Assembly: GCF_032248695.1 (NCBI RefSeq)
Contig: NZ_JAVHXC010000002.1
Coordinates: 558,001 to 622,000 of the forward strand
DNA: 64,000 nucleotides
Source of the DNA: Dietzia sp032248695
GTDB taxonomy: Bacteria > Actinomycetota > Actinomycetes > Mycobacteriales > Mycobacteriaceae
Reading direction: 5' to 3'
Shown here piece after piece: positions 24,302 through 34,039 of this stretch (position 1 is the stretch's first letter; each line of letters opens with the position of its first letter). The notes under the pieces were generated by a model. The model had not been told where the DNA came from, made no database searches, and saw only the letters and a program-made list of their open reading frames with translations. A program made the position numbers and the translations under genes.

Positions 24302-26035
24302 ATGGCGGTGGACCTGGCCCTCGGCCTGCGCGACGTCCTCGACGCGGCCGCCGAACTGGCGATCGCCGAGGACGAGGACGCGGTCCTGCACATCGCGATC
24401 CGGCGGGCCCGCCAGATCGTGGGCACGGACCTCGCGTACGTGATGCTGCTCGACCCCTCCCGCGGCGACACGTACATGCGCATGGCCGAGGGCGCCACCA
24501 GCCCCCGATTCGACACCATCCGCCTCGGCATGGGCCTCGGCCTCGGCGGGCAGGTCGCCGAGGCCATGGCACCCCGCTGGACCCGCAACTACCTCTCCGA
24601 CGAGCAGTACACCCACGTCATCGACCCGATCATCATCGAGGAGGGCCTCACCGCGATCCTCGGCGTCCCCGTCCGCACCTTCGGCCGGCTCACCGGGATG
24701 CTGTTCACCTCCGACCGCACCGAACGCGACTTCACCCAGGACGAGATCACCCTCCTCGCCCTGCTCGCCGACCAGGTCTCGGCCGCCCTCACCGCCGCCG
24801 AACGCGCCACCCGCCGCCGACGCGAACTCGACGACACCCGCGACGCCCTCGACGCCGCCCACGCCGAGACCGCCCGCCTCGCCGGCATCGTCGACCTCCA
24901 CGAGCGCCTCACCCGCCTCGTCGTGGACGGGGCCACCGTCCCCGAGCTCGTCGACCTCGTGGTGGACATCGGCGGAGGCTCCGCCGCCGTCTTCGACCTC
25001 GCCCACCGCGAGATCGGCTGGGCATGCCCGCCCGAGGGACCGCCACTCGACCTGCTCCGGCGAGCCCTCGACGACGTCGCCGCGAACACCGAGTGGACCG
25101 ACGGCCCCGTCACCCGGTCGGTGGACGAGCACCTCGTCGTCGTCGCCCCCGTCGTCACCGGCCCCGACCACCTCGGCTACGTCACCTTCGCCAGCCGCGG
25201 CCCCGTCCCCACCATCGCGCGGGCGCTCGGGCGCGTGGCGTCCGTGATCGCGCTGATCCTGCTGGGGCACCGCGCGCGCGACGAGGCCGACAACCGCGTG
25301 CGCGGCGAGCTCCTGGCCGAGGTCCTGGCGCCCGGCGAGCACGACCTCGAGGCCATCGGCCGGCGCGCCGCCCTGCTCGGCGTGAACGTGGACACCGACC
25401 TCGTCGCGCTGGTCATCGCGCCCGCCGAGGACCGCATGCCGCGCGCCCTGCAGGCCGAATGCCGCGCCCTCGCCCGCGCCGACGACGGGCTCGTCACCAC
25501 CTACGGCGACCGCGCCGTCATGCTCCTGCCCGGGGCCGACGCCGGCGCCACCGCCCGCGACGTGGCCGCCCGACTCTCCGCGCACCAGGCGACCGTCGGC
25601 GGCTCCGGGCCCCTCACCGGCGTGGCCGGACTCGCCGAGGTGGGCGACCACGTCGAGCGCGCCCGCCGCGCCGCCCGGCTGCTCCTCGCACTCGACCGCG
25701 CCGGCTCCGGCGCCGCCGCCGAGGAACTCGGGTTATACGGGCTGCTGTTCAGCGAGGCCGACCGCGAGTTCGTGGGGCAGTTCATCGAGCGCACCCTCGG
25801 GCCGGTCCGCGCCGCCGACCGCGCCCGCGGCACCTCCCTGCTCGACACCCTGCAGGCCTGGTTCGCCGCCGACGGCAGCCCCTCCGCCACCGCCGACCGG
25901 CTGTTCGTGCACGTCAACACGGTCTACCAGCGGCTCGACCGGCTCGACTCCGTGCTCGGGCCGGGCTGGCGGCGCGGCGACCGGGCGCTGGAGCTGCGGC
26001 TCGCGCTGCGGATGGCCGAGCTGCGGGGGGTGTGA
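24302..26035 (+). CDS. GAF-domain transcriptional regulator with PucR-type HTH
   Basis: A 577-residue cytoplasmic regulator. The N-terminal GAF sensor domain (about residues 15-170) contains 'LGLGGQVAEAMAPRWTRNYL' and 'LGVPVRTFGRLTGMLFTSDR'. A coiled-coil-like segment (about 175-215) follows. The C-terminal HTH_30 domain has 'LLDTLQAWFAADGSPSATADRLFVHVNTVYQRLDRLD' (about 505-560), as in PucR/CdaR regulators. It starts 1 nt after the hydratase stop. Comparable GAF-PucR proteins regulate fatty-acid or steroid uptake genes in actinobacteria, so control of the adjoining carboxylate genes is the simplest inference. Confidence 0.88.
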   Translation: MAVDLALGLRDVLDAAAELAIAEDEDAVLHIAIRRARQIVGTDLAYVMLLDPSRGDTYMRMAEGATSPRFDTIRLGMGLGLGGQVAEAMAPRWTRNYLSDEQYTHVIDPIIIEEGLTAILGVPVRTFGRLTGMLFTSDRTERDFTQDEITLLALLADQVSAALTAAERATRRRRELDDTRDALDAAHAETARLAGIVDLHERLTRLVVDGATVPELVDLVVDIGGGSAAVFDLAHREIGWACPPEGPPLDLLRRALDDVAANTEWTDGPVTRSVDEHLVVVAPVVTGPDHLGYVTFASRGPVPTIARALGRVASVIALILLGHRARDEADNRVRGELLAEVLAPGEHDLEAIGRRAALLGVNVDTDLVALVIAPAEDRMPRALQAECRALARADDGLVTTYGDRAVMLLPGADAGATARDVAARLSAHQATVGGSGPLTGVAGLAEVGDHVERARRAARLLLALDRAGSGAAAEELGLYGLLFSEADREFVGQFIERTLGPVRAADRARGTSLLDTLQAWFAADGSPSATADRLFVHVNTVYQRLDRLDSVLGPGWRRGDRALELRLALRMAELRGV

Positions 26036-26129
26036 GCGGGCGCTTGGCGGCGGCGCTCGCCTGCCGCCTGCGGGCTCCGCCCGGGCGACACCCGGCGCGG
26101 GCGCGCGTTGGAGCTTGGGCGCTTGGGTG

Positions 26130-26167
26130 CTGACCTGCGGTGCCCTGAACACGCCTCCCAGGGCACC
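26130..26167. repeat. 47-nt hairpin element (family A), copy 3, truncated
   Basis: The left arm CTGACCTGCGGTGCCCTG and an 11-nt loop are intact. Only CAGGGCACC of the right arm remains before unrelated sequence. A different inverted repeat follows at 26198, so an insertion or rearrangement may have cut the element. Confidence 0.8.
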
Positions 26168-26197
26168 CGGCCGTGTGGCAGCACTGACGGCGATTCT

Positions 26198-26247
26198 GGC
26201 AGCAGCCAGGGCGGTCGAATCGCGTTTTCTCCGCCCTGGCTGCTGCC
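26198..26247. repeat. Perfect 17-bp inverted repeat
   Basis: GGCAGCAGCCAGGGCGG and its exact complement flank a 16-nt AT-richer loop. It is intergenic between two convergent genes, and no second copy was noticed in the window. Confidence 0.85.
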
Positions 26248-26341
26248 AAACGTGGCTGACGCGGGGCTCGCGGGGCTGACGCGGGCCTGGCGGGGCAGAT
26301 GCGGGTATGGGGCGAGGCAGTGCGGAACCTGGCGGAGAACT

Positions 26342-26392
26342 TTGGTGTCACCACTGCGATCGTCAAGCCAATTTCTCGCAATGGGCACACCA
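26342..26392. repeat. Inverted-repeat family B, copy 2
   Basis: The left arm is identical to copy 1 (17936). The right arm has diverged but still pairs over most of its length. The surrounding 26250-26460 has no gene. Confidence 0.65.
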
Positions 26393-26463
26393 CAGTTTCG
26401 GACGCTCCACGGCCAGATTCCGGCCTGGGTCGGACACGGCATGGCCCGGCGGTTCGCACGCCT

Positions 26464-26506
26464 CTGACCTGCGGTGCCCTGAAGGGCCCTGTCAGGGCAC
26501 CGCAGG

Positions 26507-26510
<4 letters not shown>
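26464..26510. repeat. 47-nt hairpin element (family A), copy 4
   Basis: Perfect 18-bp arms with an 11-nt loop. The right arm overlaps the urtE stop codon (26507-26509), so the hairpin terminates directly at the gene end. Confidence 0.92.
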
Positions 26511-27204
<694 letters not shown>

Positions 27205-27208
<4 letters not shown>

Positions 27209-28146
27209 CGGGGGGACTCCTCGCTGATGGTGGGCTCGGTGGCGGCCGGCTCGGTGGCGGCCGGCTCGGTGGCGGCCAGTTCGGTGCCGGTCGCGGCGGC
27301 GGTGCCCAGGTAGACCTGCTGCACCTTGGGGTCGGCCTGGATCTCGGCGACCGTGCCCTCGGCCAGCACCTTGCCGGCGGCCAGGACGGTGACAGAGGTG
27401 GCGAAGGCGCGCATGAAGTCCATGTCATGCTCCACCACCACCACGGTGCGGTCGGCGGCGATCCGCTGCAGGAGCTCGCCGGTGGCCTGGCGCTCATCGG
27501 CGCCCATGCCGGCGACCGGCTCGTCGAGCAGCATGACGTCACAGTCCTGGACCAGCAGCATCCCGATCTCCAGCCACTGCTTCTGCCCGTGCGCCAGCAC
27601 CCCGGCCTTGGTGTCGGCGAGGTGCTCCAGCCCGATCGTGGCCAGCGCCTCGGCCACACCGTCCTCCCGGCCACGACGCCTGCGCAGCATGGTGAGCACA
27701 CCGCGGTGCGCTCCGGCCGCGATGTCCAGGTTCTGCTCCACGGTGAGGTCCTCGAACACCGACGCCGTCTGGAACGTACGCCCGATGCCGAGCCGCGCGA
27801 TCTTGTGCGTCTTGAGCCCCAACACCGGCTGCCCCGACTTGTCGACGCGGCCGGTGGCGGGCACCAGCCCGGTGATCGCATCCACCACGGTCGTCTTACC
27901 GGCACCGTTCGGCCCGATGAGGAACCGCAGGTCACCCTGGATGAGCGTGAGGTCCACGCCGTCCACGGCCCGGAAGCCGTCGAACGTCACCGTGAGATCC
28001 CGGACCTCGAGGTACGCCCCGGCGCCCTGCTCACGGCCCGCAGGGCGGGACCGGGCCCCACCGGCACCGGGCGGGGACAATTCCGAGCCGGTGAGCGTGC
28101 CCGCCGAGAGCGCGACACCGGTACCGAAGGCGGACATGGGGGTCAT
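27205..28146 (-). CDS. urtD: UrtD, urea ABC transporter ATP-binding protein
   Basis: A 313-residue LivG-type ATPase. Walker A 'GPNGAGKTT', 'GRTFQTASVFEDLTVEQNL', the divergent signature 'LAHGQKQWLEIGMLL' that is characteristic of UrtD, and Walker B 'VMLLDEPVAGMG' are present. The N-terminal 45 residues are a low-complexity extension. The C-terminus ends in three tandem Glu-Pro-Ala-Ala-Thr units encoded by a 15-nt repeat, beyond the usual family end. It overlaps urtC and urtE by 4 nt each. Confidence 0.92.
27233..27277. repeat. Three tandem 15-nt units inside urtD
   Basis: Unit GGCTCGGTGGCGGCC occurs three times exactly, followed by a degenerate fourth. In frame it encodes the repeated Ala-Ala-Thr-Glu-Pro tail of UrtD. 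It could vary in copy number by slippage. Confidence 0.85.
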
Positions 28147-29453
28147 CGGGACTCCTCAGAAGGGTGAGCGGAACCGGAGCGGGAAGCAGAGGCGGTGGCA
28201 GCGGCGACCGGAGACGGTTCCGCATCGCCGGCGGTGGCGGGTCGGTCCGGGGTGGTGGAGCTCGTCGTCGTCGTACTCGTCGTCGTACTCGTCGTCTCCC
28301 CCGACGCCGCACCGGCCGGCTCGTCCGCCGCGACCGGGCGCGGGGCCTTCGCGCGCCGGCGCCGCGCCACGAACAGCGAGGCCAGGCCGCCGGGCAGGAA
28401 CCCCACCACCACGATGAACAAGATGCCCTGCAGGTAGGTCCACTGCGAGGGGTACGCCTCGGAGAACGCGGTCTGCGCCCACGCCACCCCGATCGCGCCC
28501 AACACCGGGCCGAGCAGCGTCGCGCGGCCCCCGATCGCCACGCCGATGAGGAACGCGATCGACGGCGCGATCCCGATCGCCGACGGCGAGATGATCCCCA
28601 CGATCGGCACGAACAGCGCGCCCGCGATTCCGGCGGCGAACGCGGCCACCGCGTAGGCGAACGACTTGACCAGCGCCGGGTCGTAGCCCAGGAACCGCAC
28701 GCGCTCCTCCTGATCGCGCACCGCCACGAGCAGCTCGCCGAAGCGGGAGGTCATAAGCTGGCGCGCCAGCAGCACCACCAGCAGCAGCGCGCCGCCGGCG
28801 AGGAAGTACAGCATCCGCCGGTTCGCCGGGTCGGACAGGGCGAAACCGAAGAACCCGGTGAAGCGGTTGAGGCCGTTGGAGCCGCCCAGCTCGGGCCGGC
28901 TGACCAGGAAGATCGCGGCCGCGGCGGCCAGGGCCTGCGACAGGATCGCGAAGTAGGCGCCCTTGACCTTGCGGTGGAACACCAGGTAGCCGAACCCGAA
29001 CGCCAGCAGCGGCGGCACCAGCAGGATCACCGCGAGCGTGAAGCCGGGCGAGGCGAACGGCACCCAGTAGCCGGGCAACTCGCGCGTACCGGCGATCTGC
29101 ATGAAGTCGGGCAGGGCGTCGGGGCCGCCGCGCTCGCGGGCGTCCGAGAGCTTGAGGAACATGGCCATCGCGTAGGCGCCCACGCCGAAGTACACGCCCT
29201 GGCCCAGGGTGAGCATCCCGCCGCGCCCCCACGCCAGGCCGATGCCGCTGGCGACGATCGCGTAACAGAAGAACTTGGCCAACAGGCTCAGGCGGAAGTC
29301 GCTGAGCAGCGCGGGCGCCAGGCCGAAGATGACCAGCGCGGCCGCCGCGAGGGCGGCCCAGAACAGCCAGCGCGGGCGGGTGGTGGGCGCGGTAGGTGAC
29401 GACGACGACGAGGTGGTCGTCGCGTCAGCACGGGCAGTGGTGGTGTCGGTCAT
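28143..29453 (-). CDS. urtC: UrtC, urea ABC transporter permease
   Basis: A 436-residue LivM-type permease with about ten membrane segments. Family features are 'SDFRLSLLAKFFCYAIVASGIGLAWGRGGMLTLGQGVYFGVGAYAMAMFLKL', 'NGLNRFTGFFGFALSDP' and 'GRATLLGPVLGAIGVAWAQTAFSE'. Both ends are extended by low-complexity tails: a Thr/Ser N-terminus and a roughly 75-residue Thr/Ser/Ala-rich C-terminus. Each tail is encoded around a (TCG)n run (28261-28297 and 29398-29415). It overlaps its neighbours by 4 nt. Confidence 0.92.
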   Translation of the reverse strand: MTDTTTARADATTTSSSSSPTAPTTRPRWLFWAALAAAALVIFGLAPALLSDFRLSLLAKFFCYAIVASGIGLAWGRGGMLTLGQGVYFGVGAYAMAMFLKLSDARERGGPDALPDFMQIAGTRELPGYWVPFASPGFTLAVILLVPPLLAFGFGYLVFHRKVKGAYFAILSQALAAAAAIFLVSRPELGGSNGLNRFTGFFGFALSDPANRRMLYFLAGGALLLVVLLARQLMTSRFGELLVAVRDQEERVRFLGYDPALVKSFAYAVAAFAAGIAGALFVPIVGIISPSAIGIAPSIAFLIGVAIGGRATLLGPVLGAIGVAWAQTAFSEAYPSQWTYLQGILFIVVVGFLPGGLASLFVARRRRAKAPRPVAADEPAGAASGETTSTTTSTTTTSSTTPDRPATAGDAEPSPVAAATASASRSGSAHPSEESR

Positions 29454-30334
29454 GCCAGGCTCCTGGTCTTGACGGCGAACAGGCCCTGCGGTCGCACCTG
29501 CAGGAAGAAGATGATGGCGACAAAGACGAGGACCTTGGCCACCGAGGCGGTGGTGGAGTATTCGAAGAACGAGTGCAGGACCCCCAGCGCGAACGCGGCG
29601 ATCACGGCGCCCCGCAGCTGGCCCAGACCGCCCACGACCACCACGAGGAACGCGTCGATCAGGTACGACTGGCCGATCGTGGGGCTGGTCGAGCCGATGA
29701 GCGTGAGCGCCACGCCCGCCACGCCGGCGAGACCGGAGCCGATGAAGAACGTGGTGATGTCGGTGCGGCGGGAGCTGATGCCGGACGATTCGGCGAGGTC
29801 ACGGTTGAGGGTGACGGCGCGGATCCGCCGACCCATGGGCGTGAACTTCATGGCGGCCATCACGGCGGCGACGCACGTGATCGCCAGGGCGAAGATGAAC
29901 ACGCGGGTCAGCGGCACGGACGCGCCCAGCAGCTCGACGCTGCCGCGCAGGAAGTCGGGCACCGCCACGTTGACGGCGGGGGCGCCCCAGATGTCGCGGG
30001 CGATCTGCTGCAGCACCAGGCCCACGCCGAACGTCACCAGCAGGGTGTCCAGCGGACGGGCGTAGAGGCGGCGGATGAGCGTCACCTCGAGCAGCACACC
30101 GAGCAGGCCGCCCACCACGAAGCCCAGCACCAGGGACAGGGCGAGGCCGGCGCCGGAGGCGGCCATGATCTGTTGCACGACGTAGGCGGTGTAGCAGCCG
30201 GCCATGATGAACTCGCCGTGCGCCATGTTGATGACGCCCATCTGTCCGAACGTCAGGGACAGGCCGAGCGCGGCGAGCAGGAGGATGGAGCCGATGCTCA
30301 ATCCGGTCGCGAGTTGTCCGATGAGGATGTCCAC
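29450..30334 (-). CDS. urtB: UrtB, urea ABC transporter permease
   Basis: A 294-residue LivH-type permease with eight predicted membrane helices. 'ALGLSLTFGQMGVINMAHGEFIMAGCYTAYVVQ' and 'SYLIDAFLVVVVGGLGQLRGAVIAAFALG' are the UrtB forms of the family motifs. It begins 107 nt after urtA, across a small hairpin, and overlaps urtC by 4 nt. Confidence 0.93.
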   Translation of the reverse strand: MDILIGQLATGLSIGSILLLAALGLSLTFGQMGVINMAHGEFIMAGCYTAYVVQQIMAASGAGLALSLVLGFVVGGLLGVLLEVTLIRRLYARPLDTLLVTFGVGLVLQQIARDIWGAPAVNVAVPDFLRGSVELLGASVPLTRVFIFALAITCVAAVMAAMKFTPMGRRIRAVTLNRDLAESSGISSRRTDITTFFIGSGLAGVAGVALTLIGSTSPTIGQSYLIDAFLVVVVGGLGQLRGAVIAAFALGVLHSFFEYSTTASVAKVLVFVAIIFFLQVRPQGLFAVKTRSLA

Positions 30335-30370
30335 ACCGGCTCCTTTCTCCGGGGCCCGCCCTCCCCCGCC

Positions 30371-30393
30371 CCCGGCCCCGGTTCAGGGCCGGG
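30371..30393 (-). terminator. Hairpin between urtA and urtB
   Basis: A perfect 8-bp stem CCCGGCCC/GGGCCGGG with a 7-nt loop. Its position fits an attenuator or mRNA-stabilising stem that would leave more urtA than urtBCDE transcript, a common arrangement for binding-protein genes. Confidence 0.5.
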
Positions 30394-30441
30394 CGGGAGC
30401 GGGGTGAGGTGGGGCGGGCTGTGGGGCGGGCTGGTCGGGGG

Positions 30442-31749
30442 TCAGTTGCCGGACAGCTCGCCGGCCCAGTCGTAGGTCTCGAGGAACGGGTCGGGCTCGA
30501 TCGGCTCGCCGGAGGTCCACACCTCGTAGATCAGGCCGTCGGGGCGGATCTCGCCGACGATGGCGGTCTTGGAGATGTGGTTGTTGTCGCCGTTGATGGT
30601 CACGGTGCCCTCGGGGGCGTCGAAGGTGACGCCGTCGGCGGCGTCCTGAATGGCGTCGACGGCGAAGGAGTTCGCCTTCTCGACCGTGTTCTTCCACAGG
30701 AAGACGGAGGTGTAGGCGGCTTCCATCGGGTCGGAGGTGACGCGGTTCGCGCCGTACTTCGCCTTGAACGCCTCGACGAACGCGGTGTTCTCGGGGCTGG
30801 AGTTGGTCTGGTAGTAGTTCCACGAGGTGAGCTGGCCCTCGATGTTCGAGGCACCGATGCCCTGAACCTCCTCCTCGGCGATCGACACGCTCACCACCGG
30901 GGTGTCCTCGGCCGACAGGCCTGCGTTGGAGTACTCGCGGAAGAACGCCACGTTGGAGTCGCCGTTGAGCGTGTTGAACACGGCGTCCGGGTTGGCGGTG
31001 CGGACCTTGTTGACGATGGTGGAGAAGTCGGTGGAGCCGAGCGGGGTGTAGTCCTCGCCCAGGATCTCGACCCCGTTGGCCGCGGCCCACGCCTTGATGA
31101 CGCGGTTGGCGGTCTGCGGGAAGACGTAGTCCGAGCCCACCAGGTACATGGACTTCACGCCCTGCTCCTTGAGGTACTCCAGGGCGGGGACGATCTGCTG
31201 GTTGGTGGTGGCGCCGGTGTAGAAGATGTTCTCCGAGGCCTCGAGCCCCTCGTACTGCACCGGGTAGTACAGCAGCGCGTTGGCGTCCTCGACCACCGGC
31301 AGCATGGCCTTGCGCGAGGAGGAGGTCCAGCCGCCGAAGATCGCGGCCACGCAGTCACTGGTGATGAGCTTCTGCGCCTTCTCGGCGAACACGGCGGGGT
31401 CGGAGGCGCCGTCCTCCACCACGGGCACGATCTGCTTGCCCAGCACGCCGCCCTCGGCGTTGATCTGCTCGATCGCCAGGGCCACCGAGTCGCGCACGGT
31501 CTTCTCGGAGATGGCCATGGTCCCGGACAGGGAGTGCAGCGAGCCGACCTTGATGGTGTCCCCGGAGGTGTCGACGCAGGATTCGGCGGCGGCCGCGGCG
31601 GTGTCGCTGGTCTTGCTGCCGCACGCGGTGAGCGCGCCCGCGCCGAGGATGACCAGCCCGGCGGTGGCCAGTGCGCGCCGGGTGCGGCTCGGGCGCCGGG
31701 CTCGGCTCGGGCGCTGGCTCTGACCGGAGGAGAGGGAGGTGGAGTTCAC
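30442..31749 (-). CDS. urtA: UrtA, urea ABC transporter substrate-binding lipoprotein
   Basis: A 435-residue binding protein. The Arg-rich n-region precedes a hydrophobic stretch and the lipobox 'LTAC' (about residues 40-43). Mature motifs are 'IKVGSLHSLSGTMAISEKTVRD', 'DCVAAIFGGWTSSSRKAMLPVVED', 'LLYYPVQYEGLE' and 'YTGATTNQQIVPAL', which are diagnostic of UrtA/AmiC-type proteins. It is the first gene of the operon. A GlnR-like box lies about 115 nt upstream of the start. Confidence 0.95.
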   Translation of the reverse strand: MNSTSLSSGQSQRPSRARRPSRTRRALATAGLVILGAGALTACGSKTSDTAAAAAESCVDTSGDTIKVGSLHSLSGTMAISEKTVRDSVALAIEQINAEGGVLGKQIVPVVEDGASDPAVFAEKAQKLITSDCVAAIFGGWTSSSRKAMLPVVEDANALLYYPVQYEGLEASENIFYTGATTNQQIVPALEYLKEQGVKSMYLVGSDYVFPQTANRVIKAWAAANGVEILGEDYTPLGSTDFSTIVNKVRTANPDAVFNTLNGDSNVAFFREYSNAGLSAEDTPVVSVSIAEEEVQGIGASNIEGQLTSWNYYQTNSSPENTAFVEAFKAKYGANRVTSDPMEAAYTSVFLWKNTVEKANSFAVDAIQDAADGVTFDAPEGTVTINGDNNHISKTAIVGEIRPDGLIYEVWTSGEPIEPDPFLETYDWAGELSGN

Positions 31750-31862
31750 GTGATTGACCTGACCTTCACTGACCGGCTGTCGAGGCCTCCCGCGGGCTGC
31801 GGGGCTCGAAGCGCGATGCGGATAAAGGTATGGACATCATGTGAGTCAGCTGAGTCGCCGAT

Positions 31863-31878
31863 GTTTCGCCACCGTTGC
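31863..31878 (-). promoter_or_regulatory. GlnR-like box upstream of urtA
   Basis: On the minus strand GCAAC-N6-GAAAC, the form of a GlnR half-box (GTnAC-N6-GnAAC). A possible -10, TACCTTTAT, lies near 31823-31831 on the same strand. The same motif occurs before ureG, and a variant before ureA. Confidence 0.6.
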
Positions 31879-32315
31879 CTCTACCGGCGTTGTGTAACCG
31901 GTGTGTGACGCGGGCTCGCGGCGGTGGCCGGGGGCTGCGGCGGCTGCGGCGGGTTGTCGCGGGCTGCGATGGCCGGTGGCCGAGGGGGCTGCGGCGGTGG
32001 CGGCGTCTCCGCCGGTGTCTGCCGCGCGCGGTGGGCATTTCGCCATCACACCTCGCCCCGGATGCGCTGCGTTTTCGGCTCGCGCTGGCTCTGTGCACGG
32101 TTGCGACCCACTTGCGCTGGGACAGTGGACCACCGAGGCAGCGCGGGTCACGGTCGCAGCGCACCTCGGGCCACATGCGATGCCGAAATGCCCGCCGGGG
32201 CCCGGAGGTGAGCGCGAGCGCGGGCTAGAACGCGGACGCGGGCGCCGAGGCGCGGGCACAAGCGCGGGTCAGGGCGCGAGCGCGGGTCAGGACGCGGGCG
32301 CGGATTCCCCGCCAG
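31879..32315. other. Gene-free region with a large imperfect inverted repeat
   Basis: There is no credible gene between the urtA promoter and the ureD stop. The first 120 nt are GGC/GCG-rich low complexity. Imperfect arms at 32030-32050 (GGTGGGCATTTCGCCATCAC) and 32174-32195 can pair across about 165 nt. From 32205 to 32305 there are repeated GCGCGGGTC/GCGGGCGC units. The region separates urtA from ureD, whose genes both run away to the left. Confidence 0.6.
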
Positions 32316-33323
32316 TCAGCTCTTGCGCAGGTCCGCGGCGGGCGCGCCCAGCAGGTGCACGCGGGCCGCGGACCACACCGCCCGCACGGTGCCCTCGACG
32401 TTCTCCTGCCCGCGCCCCAGCACGCGCAGCCACGCGCCGCAGCCGTCGGGCAGGGTGCTCACGCCGCAGCGCACCCCCGCCCCAGCGCCCGCGGCTCCCT
32501 CGCTCGTGCCCACGACGCCGTCGGCCGCCTGTCGCATCACCGCGGCGAGCGCATCGGCGGGGCCGGGGGCCACCACGAACAGCGTGCCGATCGCGTCGGC
32601 GTCGCCGGTGACGAGCGGATGGCCCGCCTCGTCGCAGGTAATACGAGTGGTGTCCACGACGAGCGGGACGCCGCCGGGCCGCTCGATCTCGACCGTCGAG
32701 ACGCAGGCGTCGACATCCCAGAGCTCGCCGCGGGCCACGCGGCCGGCGGTGAGGATGTCGGCGGCGATGAGCGTCGCGCTCTCGGGCACCTCGGCCCGCA
32801 GGCGCTGCTGGAACCGGCTGCGGCCGTACGGGATGAGCGGGTCGGGCAGCCACTCGCACACCGCGCCGTCGCCCAGCCGCAGGGCGACGTTCTGCGTGGC
32901 GTAGCCGACGTCCATGCGGTGCACGCGATTCGCGGCCTGGGTGGTGACGAGCGCGTGCGCACCCTCGGCGAACCGGATGTCCATGTCGAGCCGGTCGCCG
33001 CCCACGATCCCGCCGCCGGTCGACATGACGAACACCACGGGCATCCCGGGCATCGCCGGGTCGAGGTACAGCGGCCGCATCACCTGCAGCGGCGACTTCT
33101 GGAAGCGGTCGGCCAGCACCGTCCGCCCGGCCGGGTCGCGGGGATCGCGCCGGAAGTCCAGGTCCAGGACGCCGACCTTGCCGGGCGAGCCGACGGGCAA
33201 CGCGCCGGGCCCGGCCTGCGGTCCGACGGCGACGACGGGCCACACGAACCCCGGGTCGGCGGCGCGGGTGAGCCGGTCGCCCGCCGGGCCGATATCTCGT
33301 CCGGTGCCGCGCGGCGCGCTCAC
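32316..33323 (-). CDS. ureD: UreD, urease accessory protein
   Basis: A 335-residue urease maturation scaffold that works with UreF and UreG to deliver nickel to apo-urease. UreD motifs: 'FQKSPLQVMRPLYLDPAMPGMPVVFVMSTGGGIVGGDRLDMDI', 'TTQAANRVHRM', 'LGDGAVCEWLPDPLIPYGRSRFQQRLRAE' and a C-terminal 'RAVWSAARVHLLG'. The start is GTG 33323, which overlaps the ureG stop as GTGA; no upstream homology supports a longer product. Confidence 0.93.
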   Translation of the reverse strand: MSAPRGTGRDIGPAGDRLTRAADPGFVWPVVAVGPQAGPGALPVGSPGKVGVLDLDFRRDPRDPAGRTVLADRFQKSPLQVMRPLYLDPAMPGMPVVFVMSTGGGIVGGDRLDMDIRFAEGAHALVTTQAANRVHRMDVGYATQNVALRLGDGAVCEWLPDPLIPYGRSRFQQRLRAEVPESATLIAADILTAGRVARGELWDVDACVSTVEIERPGGVPLVVDTTRITCDEAGHPLVTGDADAIGTLFVVAPGPADALAAVMRQAADGVVGTSEGAAGAGAGVRCGVSTLPDGCGAWLRVLGRGQENVEGTVRAVWSAARVHLLGAPAADLRKS

Positions 33324-33955
33324 TGCGCGGGCAGCAGGTCCGCCCGGCGCGACTCGAGGTAGTCCAGCACCTCGTCGATCCCGGTCCCGGACAGGCAGTC
33401 GGTGAGCGCGACCGGCTTGCCCGAGCGGACGCGGTCGGCGTCGGAGGACATGACCTGCAGGTCGCAGCGGACGTACTTGGCGATGTCGATCTTGTTGATC
33501 ACCAGCAGGTCGCACTCGGTGATGCCCGGTCCGCGCTTGCGGGGCATCTTCTCCCCCTCGGCGGTGTCGAGGACGAACAGGAACAGGTCCACCAGCGCGG
33601 GAGAGAATGTCAGCGTGAGGTTGTCCCCGCCGGATTCGAAGATCAGGGTGTCCACATCGGGGTGGTCCTCGAGCATCTCCGCCCCCACCGCGAGGTTCAT
33701 GGTGGGGTCATCGCGCACCGCGGTGTGAGGGCACGAGCCGGTCTCCACGCCCACGACTCGGGCCGGGTCGAGCACGCCGGCCAGGGTGCGGCGGACGTGC
33801 TCGGCGTCCTCCTGGGTGTAGATGTCGTTGGTGATCACGGCCGGGGTGCGACCCCGCGCGATCAGCTCGGGGACCAGTGCCTCGATGAGCGCCGTCTTGC
33901 CGGAGCCCACCGGCCCGCCGATCCCGATCCGCAACACCTGCTGTGCCTTCGCCAT
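33320..33955 (-). CDS. ureG: UreG, urease accessory GTPase
   Basis: A 211-residue SIMIBI GTPase that supplies energy and nickel for urease activation. P-loop 'GPVGSGKTALIEAL', the nickel-binding 'ESGSCPH'-type motif as 'VETGSCPHTAVRDD', 'FESGGDNLTLTFSPALVD', and the base-recognition motif 'VINKIDIAKYV' are all visible. ATG 33955 is chosen over the longer frame because homology begins there. A -10 (TAGCGT) ends 7 nt before the ATG, so the mRNA may be leaderless. It forms a separate unit with ureD, downstream of the MFS gene. Confidence 0.95.
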   Translation of the reverse strand: MAKAQQVLRIGIGGPVGSGKTALIEALVPELIARGRTPAVITNDIYTQEDAEHVRRTLAGVLDPARVVGVETGSCPHTAVRDDPTMNLAVGAEMLEDHPDVDTLIFESGGDNLTLTFSPALVDLFLFVLDTAEGEKMPRKRGPGITECDLLVINKIDIAKYVRCDLQVMSSDADRVRSGKPVALTDCLSGTGIDEVLDYLESRRADLLPAQ

Positions 33956-33962
33956 GGGCGGA

Positions 33963-33994
33963 ACGCTAACGCAGTCGTGTTTCGGTTCTGTTGC
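33963..33994 (-). promoter_or_regulatory. Putative ureG promoter with GlnR-like box
   Basis: On the minus strand GCAAC-N6-GAAAC (33979-33994), then 10 nt, then TAGCGT (33963-33968) as -10. The element before ureA has the same order and spacing. The predicted transcript starts at or next to the ATG. Confidence 0.65.
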
Positions 33995-34039
33995 GCACGA
34001 TTCCGGTGTCCCCCGCTTCGCGGCGAGCGCCACGCCGCC

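Noticed and set aside
24302..26035. PucR-type regulator considered as the purine-island regulator because of its HTH class
   Set aside because: It lies 16 kb away, is fused to a GAF domain and is coupled to an enoyl-CoA hydratase; the XRE-cupin protein is a better candidate.
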